Shown: positions 39,035 to 49,048, counted from the stretch's first letter. The stretch is DNA of 64,000 bases from Mycobacterium florentinum (GCF_010730355.1 NZ_AP022576.1:3038001-3102000); one strand, 5' to 3'. Program-made: numbers and translations. The notes: generated by a model not told the origin, from the sequence alone.

Positions 39035-39161
39035 GATTGATTCCCCTCCAAGTCCCCTTCGCCGGATCGACCGGCGTTCTGCAATACACGCTATGGATTC
39101 CGCCCCCGCTCGGAATCGGGGTTGGATCCCCCAGCTGACCGAGGCCCCACCGGGATCCATG

Positions 39162-39204
39162 GGGGCATCCCGTTAGGGGATTAGGGGATATGCGGGGATG
39201 CCCC
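39162..39204. promoter_or_regulatory. Palindrome enclosing tandem TTAGGGGA boxes upstream of iniB
   Basis: GGGGCATCCC (39162-39171) and GGGATGCCCC (39195-39204) are perfect complements flanking two adjacent TTAGGGGA repeats (39173-39180 and 39181-39188). It lies 128-170 bases upstream of the iniB start. Related boxes occur before the regulator gene. Probably an operator for iniBAC control. Confidence 0.6.
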
Positions 39205-39282
39205 AACGCAGCCCAAAGAAGCCCCTATCACGTGGTATTAGCGCAGCTCAGAGCTGTAAAATTCGACCGCGAAGGTGAAGAC

Positions 39283-39822
39283 TCAGCCGTGCAGGCCGAA
39301 GTCGTGGTGCTCGGGCTCCCCGGGATGCGGGTGGGCGACCGGGTGATCCCACACGCCGAGGTCGTGCGCCGGGAATCCCCCATGGTCGACCGTTGCATCC
39401 GGCGTCTCAGCCCCGGTGAGCTGCACCGACGCTCCAGGAGAGTCAATACCGAGCGGCCGTGGATCGGTGGGCGGCTGGACGGGCGTCGGGATCGACGGCT
39501 GATGGATCACGCTGGCCGCCGGACCGTGCGAATCGACCACCCCCGCGGGGGTGTGCGGCGTGAATGCATCGAGGGCGGCCGCAGCCGCGCCGCTTGCCCA
39601 GACGTTTCCATGATCGGGGGCGGGCACGCCCGAGGCCGGTGCTGTCGGAGAACCCATCGACAGCGAATCCGTCACCATAGGAATCAGATTATTGACATCG
39701 GCGCTGGTCACATCGGTGAGGTGAGCATCCGCGATGGACTGCGCGGGGTTGGCCGCGTAGCGCGCCGCGGCATCGGGGTCGCGCACGAGCGAGATCACGA
39801 AGTCGAGCAGTGAGTTTGCCAT
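39283..39822 (-). CDS. IniB N-terminal-domain protein, Rv0340-like
   Basis: The 179-residue protein has the same N-terminal domain as IniB (MANSLLDFVISLVRDPDAAA against IniB LIQYIMDLFANPDAAQA; about residues 1-55). This is followed by a Pro/His/Gly-rich region with no catalytic motif. It has the same length as Rv0340, which precedes iniB in M. tuberculosis. It lies upstream of iniB on the same strand with a 248-base gap containing the TTAGGGGA boxes, and is divergent from the regulator gene. A role in cell-envelope stress is inferred from context only. Confidence 0.82.
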   Translation of the reverse strand: MANSLLDFVISLVRDPDAAARYAANPAQSIADAHLTDVTSADVNNLIPMVTDSLSMGSPTAPASGVPAPDHGNVWASGAAAAALDAFTPHTPAGVVDSHGPAASVIHQPSIPTPVQPPTDPRPLGIDSPGASVQLTGAETPDATVDHGGFPAHDLGVWDHPVAHPHPGEPEHHDFGLHG

Positions 39823-39953
39823 CGGGCGCACCTCCTTGCCGTACTCCGCCCTTGCCATCGGCGTCCACAGGGGCCGCCCAGTCAATTGCCACGATGCTAT
39901 CGGCTCAACCGAGCGATGTGATCGGTGCGCACCCCACCCGGCGCCCGACGGCA

Positions 39954-40071
39954 TTAGGGGGTGCTGCGTTAGGGGAATCGCGGGACTACGGGGATGCCTA
40001 CCCGGATACGGGGGTTGGTACGGCTATGGTGAAAAACCACTCCTGACCACCAGCGCAGCACCGATTAGGGG
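39954..40071. promoter_or_regulatory. Three TTAGGGG boxes in the Rv0340-like/iniR divergent promoter
   Basis: TTAGGGG occurs at 39954-39960, 39969-39976 (TTAGGGGA, 15 bases on) and 40065-40071, plus GGGGATGCC at 39990-39998 like the flank of the iniB palindrome. Likely binding sites of one regulator, possibly the adjacent LuxR-type protein acting on itself. Confidence 0.5.
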
Positions 40072-40095
40072 GTACGCGACATCAGCGACTCCCAA

Positions 40096-42480
40096 ATGGC
40101 CGAAAAAATCGCGCAAGCACTGGCCGACGCACCGACCATTCCGGTCAAGCTCGTGATCAGCGGCGGTATCGGAACCGGGAAAACCACCGCCCTTGCCGCG
40201 GTCCGCGACGAGCTGCGACGTTCCGGGCTGACCGTGCTCGCCCGCCCTGCCCGGGCGGGCGATCCACCCGATGCCGCGCTGGTCATCGACGACGCCCACC
40301 TGATGAGCGAGCCCGAGCTGCTCAGCCTTATCGAGTCTGTCGCCGACCCGCGCACCACCGTGGTGGTCGCCGCCGAGCCGCAGCAACGCCTGCGGGACCT
40401 GACCGTGGCGATGGAGCGGGATCGACCGCGCATATCGCTGGATCCCCTGCCCGTCGCCGAAGACCTGGCGGCGTGCACCGCGGGACTGCCGTTTCTGGTT
40501 AACGCAACGTCGCAGGGCACACACTCGCCGGCCCAGGCGGCCACGTTCGCGCTGATCGCACGGCTGCGCCGGCTCGACGAACCCGACCTGGACACGCTGC
40601 TCATCATGTCGCTGACCCAGGACCTGGGAGCAGCCGATATTGCTGCGGCACTGGGCATTTCGGCGACTGATGCGCACCTGCTGGTCGATCGGGCCCGCGC
40701 CAGTGGGCTAATCGAGCCATCACACAGCCCCGAGTTCCTGCAGCTGGTACACGGCGCGGTCTCCCAGATCGTCGGCAATGCCCACCACCGCGAGGTCGAA
40801 ACCGCCCTGCTGCGCTCACAACTCGACATGTCGACGGTTTCGCCGCAGTTCGCACTGCGGCTCGCCGAACACGGGCTCGAAGACGACCGGCTGGCGGCCA
40901 TCCTCGCGACCGAAGCAGCAGCAGCTCGTGGTGAGTCAGTCAGGGCCGCAAGGCTTTACCAAGCCGCGGTCACCGCCGGGGCCACAGGTCTGACGTCCCG
41001 GGTCGCCGATGCGCTGGCCCTCAACGGGGATTGCGCTGCCGCGGCAGCACTGGCCGACGAGCTACTCAGCTCCCCCGACTCCACTGAACGTGCTGCGGCA
41101 GTTCGGATCTCGGCCAGCGTCGCAGCCCATGAGGGCAACGCGAACCAGGCGGCGGAATTGTTCAGCTGGCTCGGCCCGCACCCGGACGCGGTGGTCGGTG
41201 CCGCCGCCGCGATCGCGCTCACCGCGACCGGCGACCTGACCACGGCACGTGCCGCGCTACGCCTTCAGGACTCCGGTCCGCCGACGATGGCCGCCCGCAG
41301 CGCGCGCAGTCTGGCCGAGGGGCTGCTGCTGACCATGGACCGGCCGTACCCGGCCGCGATGGCGAAACTCAGCCAGTCCATCGCGGCCGAACAAACTGTG
41401 AGCGAGGTCATTCCGGACAGCCCGGCCGCGCTGATCACCTTGGCCGCGATCCACGGTGGCGATCCGGTCCGCGCCCGCACCGTAATCGGGCGCGCCCGCC
41501 GCCCCGGCGGTGATGCGCTGTTCGCGCCGCGGCACACCTTGCTGTCCGGCTGGATCAAGATGCTGGACGGGCAGCTGCCATCGGCCAGCGCGGAGGTCAC
41601 TGCGGCCGGCTCCGGGCTGCACCCGCGCGACGCGTTGTGGGCGGCGGCGCTGCAGACGGCGATCGCGCGTCGCAGCGGCGACACCGGCGCGCTGCAAAAG
41701 CATTGGTACGCAGGCATGGAGGTGCTCGCCGAGTACTCCATCGACCTGTTCGCGCTGCTGCCGTTGGGCGAATTGTGGGTGGGCGCCGCCCGGATACGCC
41801 AGGTCGAACAGGTGCGCCACGCCCTCGATCAGGCGTTCACCCTGCTGGAATCACTGGGCAACCCGATTTTGTGGGCAATCCCACTGCACTGGGCCGGTGT
41901 GCACGCGGGAATCCTCGCCAACGCGCCGGATTTGGTCGCCCCGCATGGGCAGGCCCTCGGCGCGGCGGCCGCGGCCAGCACCCTCGCGCACGCCCTATCG
42001 GGGTCGGGCCGTACCTGGCTACGCGTCCTCGCCAACCAGGTCGACGCCGACGAGGTCACCGCGTCGGCCAGGGCGCTAGCGCATGTCGGGCTGACCTCGG
42101 ATGCGACCCGGCTGGCCGGCCAGGCGGCGCTGCAAACACCCGACGGCAGGGTGTCCGGAGCGATGCTGCAACTGGCCCGGGATCTTAAATTGGGCGCGGC
42201 CCCGGGCGATATTCCCAGCGAGCCGACCGGCGCGGAACCCGAGGCCGCGACTACGTCGGCCCTGCATCAGCCGACGTCGGGATCGCCGCTGTCGCATCGC
42301 GAACGCGAGGTCGCCGAACTCTTGCTCCTGGGCCTGCCGTATCGCGATATCGGTGCGCAACTGTTCATTTCGGCGAAGACGGTCGAGCACCACGTGGCCC
42401 GAATCCGTCGCCGGCTAGGCGCCGGATCACGCTCGGAGATGTTGTCTATGTTACGTGCCATGCTGGCCCCGGAAGGCTAA
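40096..42480 (+). CDS. iniR: MalT/LuxR-type ATP-dependent regulator of iniBAC (IniR)
   Basis: The 794-residue STAND/LAL-type regulator has Walker A SGGIGTGKTTAL (about 21-33) and Walker B LVIDDAHLM (about 61-69). A long helical-repeat sensor domain (about 230-700, Ala/Leu-rich TPR-like) and a C-terminal LuxR helix-turn-helix (about 728-790, LSHREREVAELLLLGLPYRD, KTVEHHVARIRRRLG) follow. It is the counterpart of Rv0339c, reported to activate iniBAC. There is no clear ribosome-binding site before the ATG; no other in-frame start exists because of an upstream stop at 40066. It is divergent from the Rv0340-like gene. Confidence 0.88.
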   Translation: MAEKIAQALADAPTIPVKLVISGGIGTGKTTALAAVRDELRRSGLTVLARPARAGDPPDAALVIDDAHLMSEPELLSLIESVADPRTTVVVAAEPQQRLRDLTVAMERDRPRISLDPLPVAEDLAACTAGLPFLVNATSQGTHSPAQAATFALIARLRRLDEPDLDTLLIMSLTQDLGAADIAAALGISATDAHLLVDRARASGLIEPSHSPEFLQLVHGAVSQIVGNAHHREVETALLRSQLDMSTVSPQFALRLAEHGLEDDRLAAILATEAAAARGESVRAARLYQAAVTAGATGLTSRVADALALNGDCAAAAALADELLSSPDSTERAAAVRISASVAAHEGNANQAAELFSWLGPHPDAVVGAAAAIALTATGDLTTARAALRLQDSGPPTMAARSARSLAEGLLLTMDRPYPAAMAKLSQSIAAEQTVSEVIPDSPAALITLAAIHGGDPVRARTVIGRARRPGGDALFAPRHTLLSGWIKMLDGQLPSASAEVTAAGSGLHPRDALWAAALQTAIARRSGDTGALQKHWYAGMEVLAEYSIDLFALLPLGELWVGAARIRQVEQVRHALDQAFTLLESLGNPILWAIPLHWAGVHAGILANAPDLVAPHGQALGAAAAASTLAHALSGSGRTWLRVLANQVDADEVTASARALAHVGLTSDATRLAGQAALQTPDGRVSGAMLQLARDLKLGAAPGDIPSEPTGAEPEAATTSALHQPTSGSPLSHREREVAELLLLGLPYRDIGAQLFISAKTVEHHVARIRRRLGAGSRSEMLSMLRAMLAPEG

Positions 42481-42506
42481 GCCGCAGGTCAAAGGCTTTC
42501 GCGAAT

Positions 42507-42525
42507 CCCAGTTAGGGCAACCTTT
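42507..42525. promoter_or_regulatory. IdeR-box-like sequence upstream of Fe-S oxidoreductase
   Basis: CCCAGTTAGGGCAACCTTT matches 12 of 19 positions of the mycobacterial iron box (TTAGGTTAGGCTAACCTAA, W allowed). It is 92 bases upstream of the GTG of an Fe-S protein gene, which fits iron control, but the match is moderate. The rest of the 136-base gap shows nothing else definite. Confidence 0.35.
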
Positions 42526-42616
42526 CTCGCGTCGATACCGGCCCGGATGTCACTATGAGCTAGCAAAGATCGAACGAATTTTCGTTGAGTGACGATGCAA
42601 TGGGGAGAGACCTTCG

Positions 42617-45601
42617 GTGACCACGCAGACGATCATCAGATTGGTGTTGGGGCTGGGCCTGACCGCGATCGTGGCGTTGTTGGCACTGAAACGCGTCTGG
42701 TGGCTCTACCGGCTGATCATGTCCGGCCAGCCGGTCAGCGGCCGCACCGACAACGTCGGCACCCGAATCTGGACACAAATCGCCGAGGTGTTCGGTCAGC
42801 GCAAGCTACTGAAATGGTCGATCCCCGGCCTTGCCCACTTCTTCACCATGTGGGGGTTCTTCATCCTCATCACGGTGTACATCGAGGCATACGGCACCCT
42901 GTTCCAACCCAACTTCCACATCCCGATCGTCGGCCGCTGGGACGCGCTGGGTTTCCTGCAGGACTTCATTGCCCTCGCCGTGCTGGGCGGCATCATCACG
43001 TTCTCGATCATCCGATTGCGTAGCGAGCCAAAGGAACACGGCCGTTCGTCGCGGTTCTACGGCTCCCACACCGGCGGCGCCTGGCTGATTCTGTTCATGA
43101 TCTCGCTGGTCATCATCAGCTTTGCGATTTTCCGCGGCGCCGCGGTCAACACCGGAAACTTCCCGTACGGCTGGGGGGCGTTTTTCTCGCAAGGCATGGG
43201 CAAGCTCATGCATCCGCTGGGCGAAACCGCCAACGAGTGGATCGAAACGTTCGCGCTGCTAGCCCACATCGCGGTGGCACTGTTCTTCCTGCTGATCGTG
43301 CTGCACTCCAAGCACCTGCACATCTTCCTCGCGCCGATCAACGTCACCTTCAAACGCCTGCCCGACGGCCTGGGCCCACTGCTGCCGATGGAATCCGGTG
43401 GCAAGCCGATCAACTTCGAAGATCCCGGCGAGGACGACGTTTTCGGTCGCGGCAAGATCGAGGACTTCACCTGGAAGGCGAACCTCGACTTCGCTACCTG
43501 TACCGAGTGTGGGCGCTGCCAGTCGCAGTGCCCAGCCTGGAATACCGGAAAACCCTTGTCGCCCAAGCTCGTGATCATGGACCTGCGCGACCACTGGATG
43601 GCCAAGGCGCCTTACATCCTGGGCGAGAAGACCGCCGAGCCGCTCGAGGGTCTGGACCTCGAGACGGAAAAGGACGAAGGACACCATGTCCCGGAGTCCG
43701 GCTTCGGTCGCATTCCCGGGCACGGACCCGAGCAGGCGGCCCGTCCGCTGGTCGGTACCGCCGAACAGGGCGGCGTGATCGATCCCGATGTGCTGTGGTC
43801 CTGCGTGTCCTGCGGCGCCTGCGTCGAACAGTGCCCGGTGGACATCGAGCACATCGACCACATCATCGATATGCGCCGCTACCAGGTGATGATGGAGTCG
43901 GAGTTTCCGTCCGAGCTGTCGGTGCTGTTCAAGAACCTGGAGACCAAGGGCAACCCGTGGGGCCAGAACGCCGGGGACCGCACCAACTGGATCGACGAGG
44001 TCGACTTCGACGTTCCGGTCTACGGCCAGGACGTCGAGAGCTTCGACGGCTACGAGTACCTGTTCTGGGTGGGATGCGCCGGCGCGTACGACGACAAGGC
44101 CAAGAAGACCACCAAGGCGGTCGCCGAGCTGCTGGCCATCGCCGGGGTGAAGTACATGGTGCTGGGCACCGGGGAATCCTGCAACGGCGACTCCGCACGC
44201 CGATCGGGCAACGAGTTCCTGTTCCAGCAGCTGGCCGCCCAGGCCGTCGAGACCCTCGACGGGGTCTTCGAGGGCGTGGAGACCGTCGACCGCAAGATCG
44301 TCGTCACCTGCCCGCACTGCTTCAACACGCTCGGTAAGGAATACCGCCAGCTGGGCGCCAACTACAGCGTCCTGCACCACACCCAGCTGCTCAACCGGCT
44401 GGTGCGCGACAAGAAGCTGGTTCCGGTAACGCCTGTCTCGCAAGACATTACGTATCACGACCCCTGCTACCTGGGCCGACACAACAAGGTGTACGAAGCG
44501 CCGCGCGAGCTGATCGGCTTTGCCGGGGCGAACCTCACCGAAATGCCGCGCAACTCCGACCGCAGCTTCTGCTGCGGCGCCGGCGGTGCCCGCATGTGGA
44601 TGGAAGAGCACATCGGCAAGCGCATCAACCACGAGCGCGTCGACGAGGCGCTGGCCACCGGCGCCGCCACCATCGCCACCGGCTGCCCGTTCTGCCGCGT
44701 GATGGTCACCGACGGTGTCAACGACCGCCAGGAAGAGGCCGGCCGCAGCGGGGTCGAGGTGCTCGACGTCGCCCAGATCCTGCTCGGGTCGCTCGAGTAC
44801 GACAAGGCGACGCTGCCGGAGAAGGGCACGGCCGCCAAGGAAGCAGAGGAAAGGGCGGAAAAGGCCGCGAAGGCCGAGCCCAAGGCCGCTGCTCCCGCCG
44901 CCACGGCACCGGCCGAAGCACCCGCAGAGGCCGCGGAACCCACCGAAGCCGAGCCCACCACCAAGGCCGCCCCGGCGCCCGCGAAGGGGCTGGGTATCGC
45001 CGGCGGCGCCAAGCGACCCGGCGCCAAGAAAACTGCGGCCCCGGCCGCCGAAGCCAAGACGGAAGCCGCGCCCGCCAAGGGGCTCGGCATGGCCGCCGGC
45101 GCCCGGAAGCCCGGCGCCAAGAAAGCCGCTGCCCCGGCCGCGGAAGCCCCGGCCGCGGAAGCCCCGGCCGCCGAGGCGGCGGAAGCCAAAACGGAAGCCG
45201 CACCCGTCAAGGGCCTGGGCATGGCCGCCGGCGCCCGGAAGCCCGGCGCCAAGAAGGCAGCCGCCCCGGCCGCCAGCGCACCGGCGACCGAAGCCAGGCC
45301 AGAGCCCGCCGAGGCCGAGGCGTCAGCGCCCAAGGCAGAGGCCACCGAACCCAAGGCACCGGCCGCACCCGTCAAGGGCCTGGGTATCGCCGCGGGTGCC
45401 AGGCGCCCCGGTGCCAAGAAAGCGGCCCCGGCAGCCGAGGCGAAAACCGAGGCCGCCGCGCCCGTCGAGCAAAAGACTGAGGCCAAAGCGGAGCCCAAGC
45501 CGGAGCCGGCCGAGGAAACCAACGGCGACGCGGCCCCACCGGCAGCGCCCGTTAAGGGGCTCGGCATCGCCCGCGGCGCCCGCCCTCCGGGTAAGCGCTG
45601 A
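42617..45601 (+). CDS. Membrane Fe-S oxidoreductase with CCG domains and repeat tail
   Basis: The 994-residue protein has about five N-terminal transmembrane helices (residues 5-235) and two 4Fe-4S ferredoxin motifs (CTECGRCQSQCPAW, about 294; CVSCGACVEQCPVD, about 397). Two heterodisulfide-reductase-like CCG domains follow (CPHCFNTLG, HDPCYLGRHNKVYE, CCGAGGARMW, GCPFCRVM). The last 240 residues are Ala/Pro/Glu/Lys-rich with five KGLGIAxGARxPGAKK-type repeats. It is the counterpart of Rv0338c and probably transfers electrons between a soluble donor and membrane quinone; donors are unknown. GTG start; an iron-box-like sequence lies upstream. Confidence 0.9.
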   Translation: MTTQTIIRLVLGLGLTAIVALLALKRVWWLYRLIMSGQPVSGRTDNVGTRIWTQIAEVFGQRKLLKWSIPGLAHFFTMWGFFILITVYIEAYGTLFQPNFHIPIVGRWDALGFLQDFIALAVLGGIITFSIIRLRSEPKEHGRSSRFYGSHTGGAWLILFMISLVIISFAIFRGAAVNTGNFPYGWGAFFSQGMGKLMHPLGETANEWIETFALLAHIAVALFFLLIVLHSKHLHIFLAPINVTFKRLPDGLGPLLPMESGGKPINFEDPGEDDVFGRGKIEDFTWKANLDFATCTECGRCQSQCPAWNTGKPLSPKLVIMDLRDHWMAKAPYILGEKTAEPLEGLDLETEKDEGHHVPESGFGRIPGHGPEQAARPLVGTAEQGGVIDPDVLWSCVSCGACVEQCPVDIEHIDHIIDMRRYQVMMESEFPSELSVLFKNLETKGNPWGQNAGDRTNWIDEVDFDVPVYGQDVESFDGYEYLFWVGCAGAYDDKAKKTTKAVAELLAIAGVKYMVLGTGESCNGDSARRSGNEFLFQQLAAQAVETLDGVFEGVETVDRKIVVTCPHCFNTLGKEYRQLGANYSVLHHTQLLNRLVRDKKLVPVTPVSQDITYHDPCYLGRHNKVYEAPRELIGFAGANLTEMPRNSDRSFCCGAGGARMWMEEHIGKRINHERVDEALATGAATIATGCPFCRVMVTDGVNDRQEEAGRSGVEVLDVAQILLGSLEYDKATLPEKGTAAKEAEERAEKAAKAEPKAAAPAATAPAEAPAEAAEPTEAEPTTKAAPAPAKGLGIAGGAKRPGAKKTAAPAAEAKTEAAPAKGLGMAAGARKPGAKKAAAPAAEAPAAEAPAAEAAEAKTEAAPVKGLGMAAGARKPGAKKAAAPAASAPATEARPEPAEAEASAPKAEATEPKAPAAPVKGLGIAAGARRPGAKKAAPAAEAKTEAAAPVEQKTEAKAEPKPEPAEETNGDAAPPAAPVKGLGIARGARPPGKR

Positions 45602-45631
45602 TCACAGATTGGCCTCTATCAGCAAAAATCG

Positions 45632-46921
45632 GTGGACACCGATGGCACCATGGGTGACGTGACCACTCACCAGGTGCCCGTGCACAGCCCCGGCCACCAC
45701 CGGCAGCGGACCTTCGCGCAGTCGTCCAAGCTTCAGGACGTTCTGTACGAAATCCGCGGCCCGGTGCACCAGCATGCTGCGCGGCTGGAGGCCGAGGGGC
45801 ACCGCATTCTCAAGCTCAACATCGGCAACCCGGCGCCGTTCGGCTTCGACGCACCCGACGTGATCATGCGCGACATGATCCAGGCGCTGCCCTACGCGCA
45901 AGGCTATTCGGACTCGCAGGGGATCCTGCCGGCCCGGCGCGCGGTGGTCACCCGCTACGAACTGGTCGACGGCTTCCCGCGGTTCGACGTCGACGACGTC
46001 TTCCTCGGCAACGGCGTATCCGAGCTGATCACGATGACGCTGCAGGCCCTGCTCGACAACGGCGACCAGGTGCTGATTCCCTCCCCCGACTACCCGTTGT
46101 GGACGGCGTCGACGTCGCTCGCCGGGGGCACGCCCGTGCACTACCTCTGCGATGAGACCCAGGGCTGGCAGCCCGACATCGCCGACATGGAGTCGAAGAT
46201 CACCGAGCGCACCAAGGCGCTGGTCGTGATCAACCCGAACAACCCCACCGGCGCCGTGTACAGCCGCGAAATCCTGAGCCAGATGGTCGACCTGGCCCGC
46301 AAACACCAGCTGCTGCTGCTCGCCGACGAGATCTACGACAAGATCCTCTACAACGACGCCAAGCACATCAGCCTGGCCACTCTCGCGCCCGACCTGCTGT
46401 GCCTGACCTTCAACGGCCTGTCGAAGGCCTACCGGGTCGCCGGGTACCGGGCCGGCTGGCTCGCGATCACCGGACCCAAGGACCACGCCGGCAGCTTCAT
46501 CGAGGGAATCAGCCTGCTGGCCAACATGCGGCTGTGCCCGAACGTCCCCGCCCAGCACGCGATCCAGGTCGCCCTCGGCGGCCACCAGAGCATCGACGAC
46601 CTGGTGCTGCCCGGCGGCCGGCTACTCGAGCAGCGCGACGTCGCGTGGACCAAGCTCAACCAGATACCCGGGGTGTCCTGCGTCAAGCCGGACGGCGCGC
46701 TGTACGCGTTCCCGCGGCTGGATCCCGAGGTCTACGACATCGAAGACGACGAGCAGCTGGTCCTCGACCTGCTGCTGCAGGAGAAGATCCTGGTGGGCCA
46801 GGGCACCGGCTTCAACTGGCCGGCCCCGGATCACCTGCGCATCGTGACCCTGCCGTGGGCGCGTGATCTGTCCGCCGCGATCGAACGGCTGGGCAACTTC
46901 CTGACCGCCTATCGGCAGTAA
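45632..46921 (+). CDS. aspC: PLP-dependent aminotransferase (AspC/AlaA-type)
   Basis: The 429-residue class I/II aminotransferase has a substrate-binding N-terminus (LKLNIGNPAPFGF), VINPNNPTGAVYS (about 205), DEIYDKILY (about 232) and the PLP lysine in GLSKAYRVAGYRAGW (about 265). It corresponds to Rv0337c, named aspC in H37Rv, but the sequence is closer to E. coli AlaA-type alanine aminotransferases, so glutamate-pyruvate transamination is likely. GTG starts are possible at 45632 and 45659; the first matches the H37Rv length. It lies 30 bases after the Fe-S gene. Confidence 0.88.
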   Translation: MDTDGTMGDVTTHQVPVHSPGHHRQRTFAQSSKLQDVLYEIRGPVHQHAARLEAEGHRILKLNIGNPAPFGFDAPDVIMRDMIQALPYAQGYSDSQGILPARRAVVTRYELVDGFPRFDVDDVFLGNGVSELITMTLQALLDNGDQVLIPSPDYPLWTASTSLAGGTPVHYLCDETQGWQPDIADMESKITERTKALVVINPNNPTGAVYSREILSQMVDLARKHQLLLLADEIYDKILYNDAKHISLATLAPDLLCLTFNGLSKAYRVAGYRAGWLAITGPKDHAGSFIEGISLLANMRLCPNVPAQHAIQVALGGHQSIDDLVLPGGRLLEQRDVAWTKLNQIPGVSCVKPDGALYAFPRLDPEVYDIEDDEQLVLDLLLQEKILVGQGTGFNWPAPDHLRIVTLPWARDLSAAIERLGNFLTAYRQ

Positions 46922-46933
46922 GCCGCCTCTACG

Positions 46934-48214
46934 GTGGAGCGGGTGACCCACTCGCACTCGCACACCCTGTCGTCAGGACCGTCCCCGCTGGGGCCGCTGC
47001 CCGCCAAGATCGTGGTGGGGCTGCTGGTTGCGATCGGGATCGCCGCGATCGCCGGTGCGGCGATGCTGTGGCCGAGCCGCCAGCACGTCGACATCCCGAT
47101 GCCGTATCAGAGCGCGACCGGCGGGGCGGTGAGCACCGAGCGCGCGCACGTGCTGTCCAGCGGGTTGGGCGACTGCGGCAGCCCGTCGGCCAGTCAGGTG
47201 CTCACCACGACTCCGCAGCCGGGAACGCCGGGCGCCGGGCGATGCGTCCAGACAGTGGTCGCGATCGATTCGGGTCCGAACGCCGGCGCCAAAACACTGT
47301 TGGAGTTCTCCCCGGGCCCCGGCCAGCCGCAGTTCAACCCCGATGACCGCATCCGGGTCGTGCGGCAGGTCGACGCCCAGGGCGCCACCACGTACGCGTT
47401 CTACGACTTCGAGCGCGGCTGGTCGCTGGTCGCGCTGGCCCTGGGGTTCGCGTTGGTCATTGTCGCGGTGGCACGCTGGCGCGGGCTGCTGGCGCTGGTC
47501 GGCATCGTGGTCGCGTTTCTGGTGCTGGTGGTCTTCTTGTTGCCGGCGCTGCGCGACGGCGCACCCGCGGTTCCGGTAGCCCTGGTGGCATCGGCCGCGA
47601 TCCTGTACGTGGTCATCTATCTCGCGCACGGAGTCAACCTGCGCACCAGCGCCGCCCTGCTGGGCACCTTGTCGGCACTGCTGCTGGCCGCCGGATTGTC
47701 TTGGGGGGCAATCGAACTGACACATCTGACCGGACTCTCGGATGAGCAGAACTCGGCGGTCAGCGCGTATCTGGGCAGCGTGTCGATCAGCGGCCTACTG
47801 CTCGCCGGGTTCATCATCGGATCGCTGGGCGTGCTCAACGACGTAACTGTGACGCAGGCGTCGACCGTGTTCGAGCTCGCCCACGTCGGCGGTGACACCT
47901 CGCGGCGGGCGATTTTCCTGAGCGCAATTCGGGTGGGGCGCGACCACATTGCCAGCACGGTCTACACGCTGGTGCTGGCGTACGCCGGCAGCTCGTTGCC
48001 GTTGCTGTTGCTGTTCAGCGTCGCCAACCGATCGCTGAGCGACGTGCTGATCAGCGAGAGCGTGGCCATCGAGCTCGTGCGCTCCGCGGTCGGCGGGATC
48101 GCCCTGGCACTGTCGGTGCCGTTGACGACGGCGATCGCCGCGGTGCTGGCCAAACCGATTGGCGTCAGCCCCGTTCCAGCAGCTCCAGCAGGTAGCCGCC
48201 ATACCCGGACTTGA
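46934..48214 (+). CDS. YibE/F-family membrane protein
   Basis: The 426-residue protein has an N-terminal signal-anchor helix (about 20-45) and an exported domain (about 50-150). At least seven further transmembrane helices (about 160-410) include [13 protein letters not shown], a motif typical of YibE/F. The function is undetermined; a transport role is sometimes suggested. GTG start 12 bases after aspC, probably cotranscribed. Its last 50 bases run antisense to the 3' end of rmlA (48165-48214). Confidence 0.85.
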   Translation: MERVTHSHSHTLSSGPSPLGPLPAKIVVGLLVAIGIAAIAGAAMLWPSRQHVDIPMPYQSATGGAVSTERAHVLSSGLGDCGSPSASQVLTTTPQPGTPGAGRCVQTVVAIDSGPNAGAKTLLEFSPGPGQPQFNPDDRIRVVRQVDAQGATTYAFYDFERGWSLVALALGFALVIVAVARWRGLLALVGIVVAFLVLVVFLLPALRDGAPAVPVALVASAAILYVVIYLAHGVNLRTSAALLGTLSALLLAAGLSWGAIELTHLTGLSDEQNSAVSAYLGSVSISGLLLAGFIIGSLGVLNDVTVTQASTVFELAHVGGDTSRRAIFLSAIRVGRDHIASTVYTLVLAYAGSSLPLLLLFSVANRSLSDVLISESVAIELVRSAVGGIALALSVPLTTAIAAVLAKPIGVSPVPAAPAGSRHTRT

Positions 48215-49031
48215 CGGTCTTATGGGCCCGTTTCGCAAGCTCGTCGTCGCTGACCCAGCCCTGCCGCCAGGCGATTTCCTCGGGCACGCCGACCTTCAGT
48301 CCCTGTCGGCGTTCCAGCGTACGAACGAAATCGCTTGCGTCCAACAATGAATCGAATGTCCCGGTGTCCAGCCACGCCGTGCCGCGGGCCATCACCTCGA
48401 CCGCCAGCTGGCCGCGGTTCAGATAAATCCGGTTGACGTCGGTGATCTCGTACTCGCCGCGCGCCGATGGTTGCAATCCCTTGGCGATTTCGATCACGTC
48501 GTTGTCGTAGAAGTACAAACCCGGCACGGCGTAATTCGACTTGGGCGTCTGCGGCTTCTCCTCCAGCGACAACGCCATGCCGTCGGCGCTGAATTCGACG
48601 ACACCATAGGCCGACGGGTTGGCCACCCAGTAGGCGAAAATCGCTCCGCCGCTGACGGATTGGAAGCGACTCAGGCTGGTACCCAGCCGTGGGCCGTAGA
48701 AGATGTTGTCCCCCAGCACCAATGCCGCGCAGTCATTGCCGATGTGCTTTGCGCCGAGGACGAAGGCCTGTGCCAGGCCGTCGGGCTTCTCCTGCTGGAC
48801 GTAACTGAGGTCGATGCCGAACTGCGAGCCGTCACCCAGTAGCCGTCGAAAGCCGTCCGCGTCGTGGGGCGTGGTGATGATCAGAATGTCGCGGATTCCG
48901 GCCATCATCAACGTGGACAGCGGGTAGTAAATCATCGGCTTGTCGTAGACGGGCAGCAGCTGCTTGCTGATGCCCATCGTGATCGGGTGCAGGCGGGTGC
49001 CCGAACCGCCGGCCAAGATGATTCCGCGCAT
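48165..49031 (-). CDS. rmlA: Glucose-1-phosphate thymidylyltransferase RmlA
   Basis: The 288-residue enzyme makes dTDP-glucose from dTTP and glucose-1-phosphate, the first step towards dTDP-rhamnose, which links arabinogalactan to peptidoglycan in mycobacteria. The nucleotide motif GGSGTRLHP lies at residues 8-16, followed by [19 protein letters not shown] (about 24-42). The EKP segment ([13 protein letters not shown]) and the C-terminal [11 protein letters not shown] are typical. It corresponds to Rv0334 and overlaps the YibE/F gene end-to-end by 50 bases. Confidence 0.96.
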   Translation of the reverse strand: MRGIILAGGSGTRLHPITMGISKQLLPVYDKPMIYYPLSTLMMAGIRDILIITTPHDADGFRRLLGDGSQFGIDLSYVQQEKPDGLAQAFVLGAKHIGNDCAALVLGDNIFYGPRLGTSLSRFQSVSGGAIFAYWVANPSAYGVVEFSADGMALSLEEKPQTPKSNYAVPGLYFYDNDVIEIAKGLQPSARGEYEITDVNRIYLNRGQLAVEVMARGTAWLDTGTFDSLLDASDFVRTLERRQGLKVGVPEEIAWRQGWVSDDELAKRAHKTVKSGYGGYLLELLERG

Positions 49032-49048
49032 GTAGTGGCTCCTAAGCC

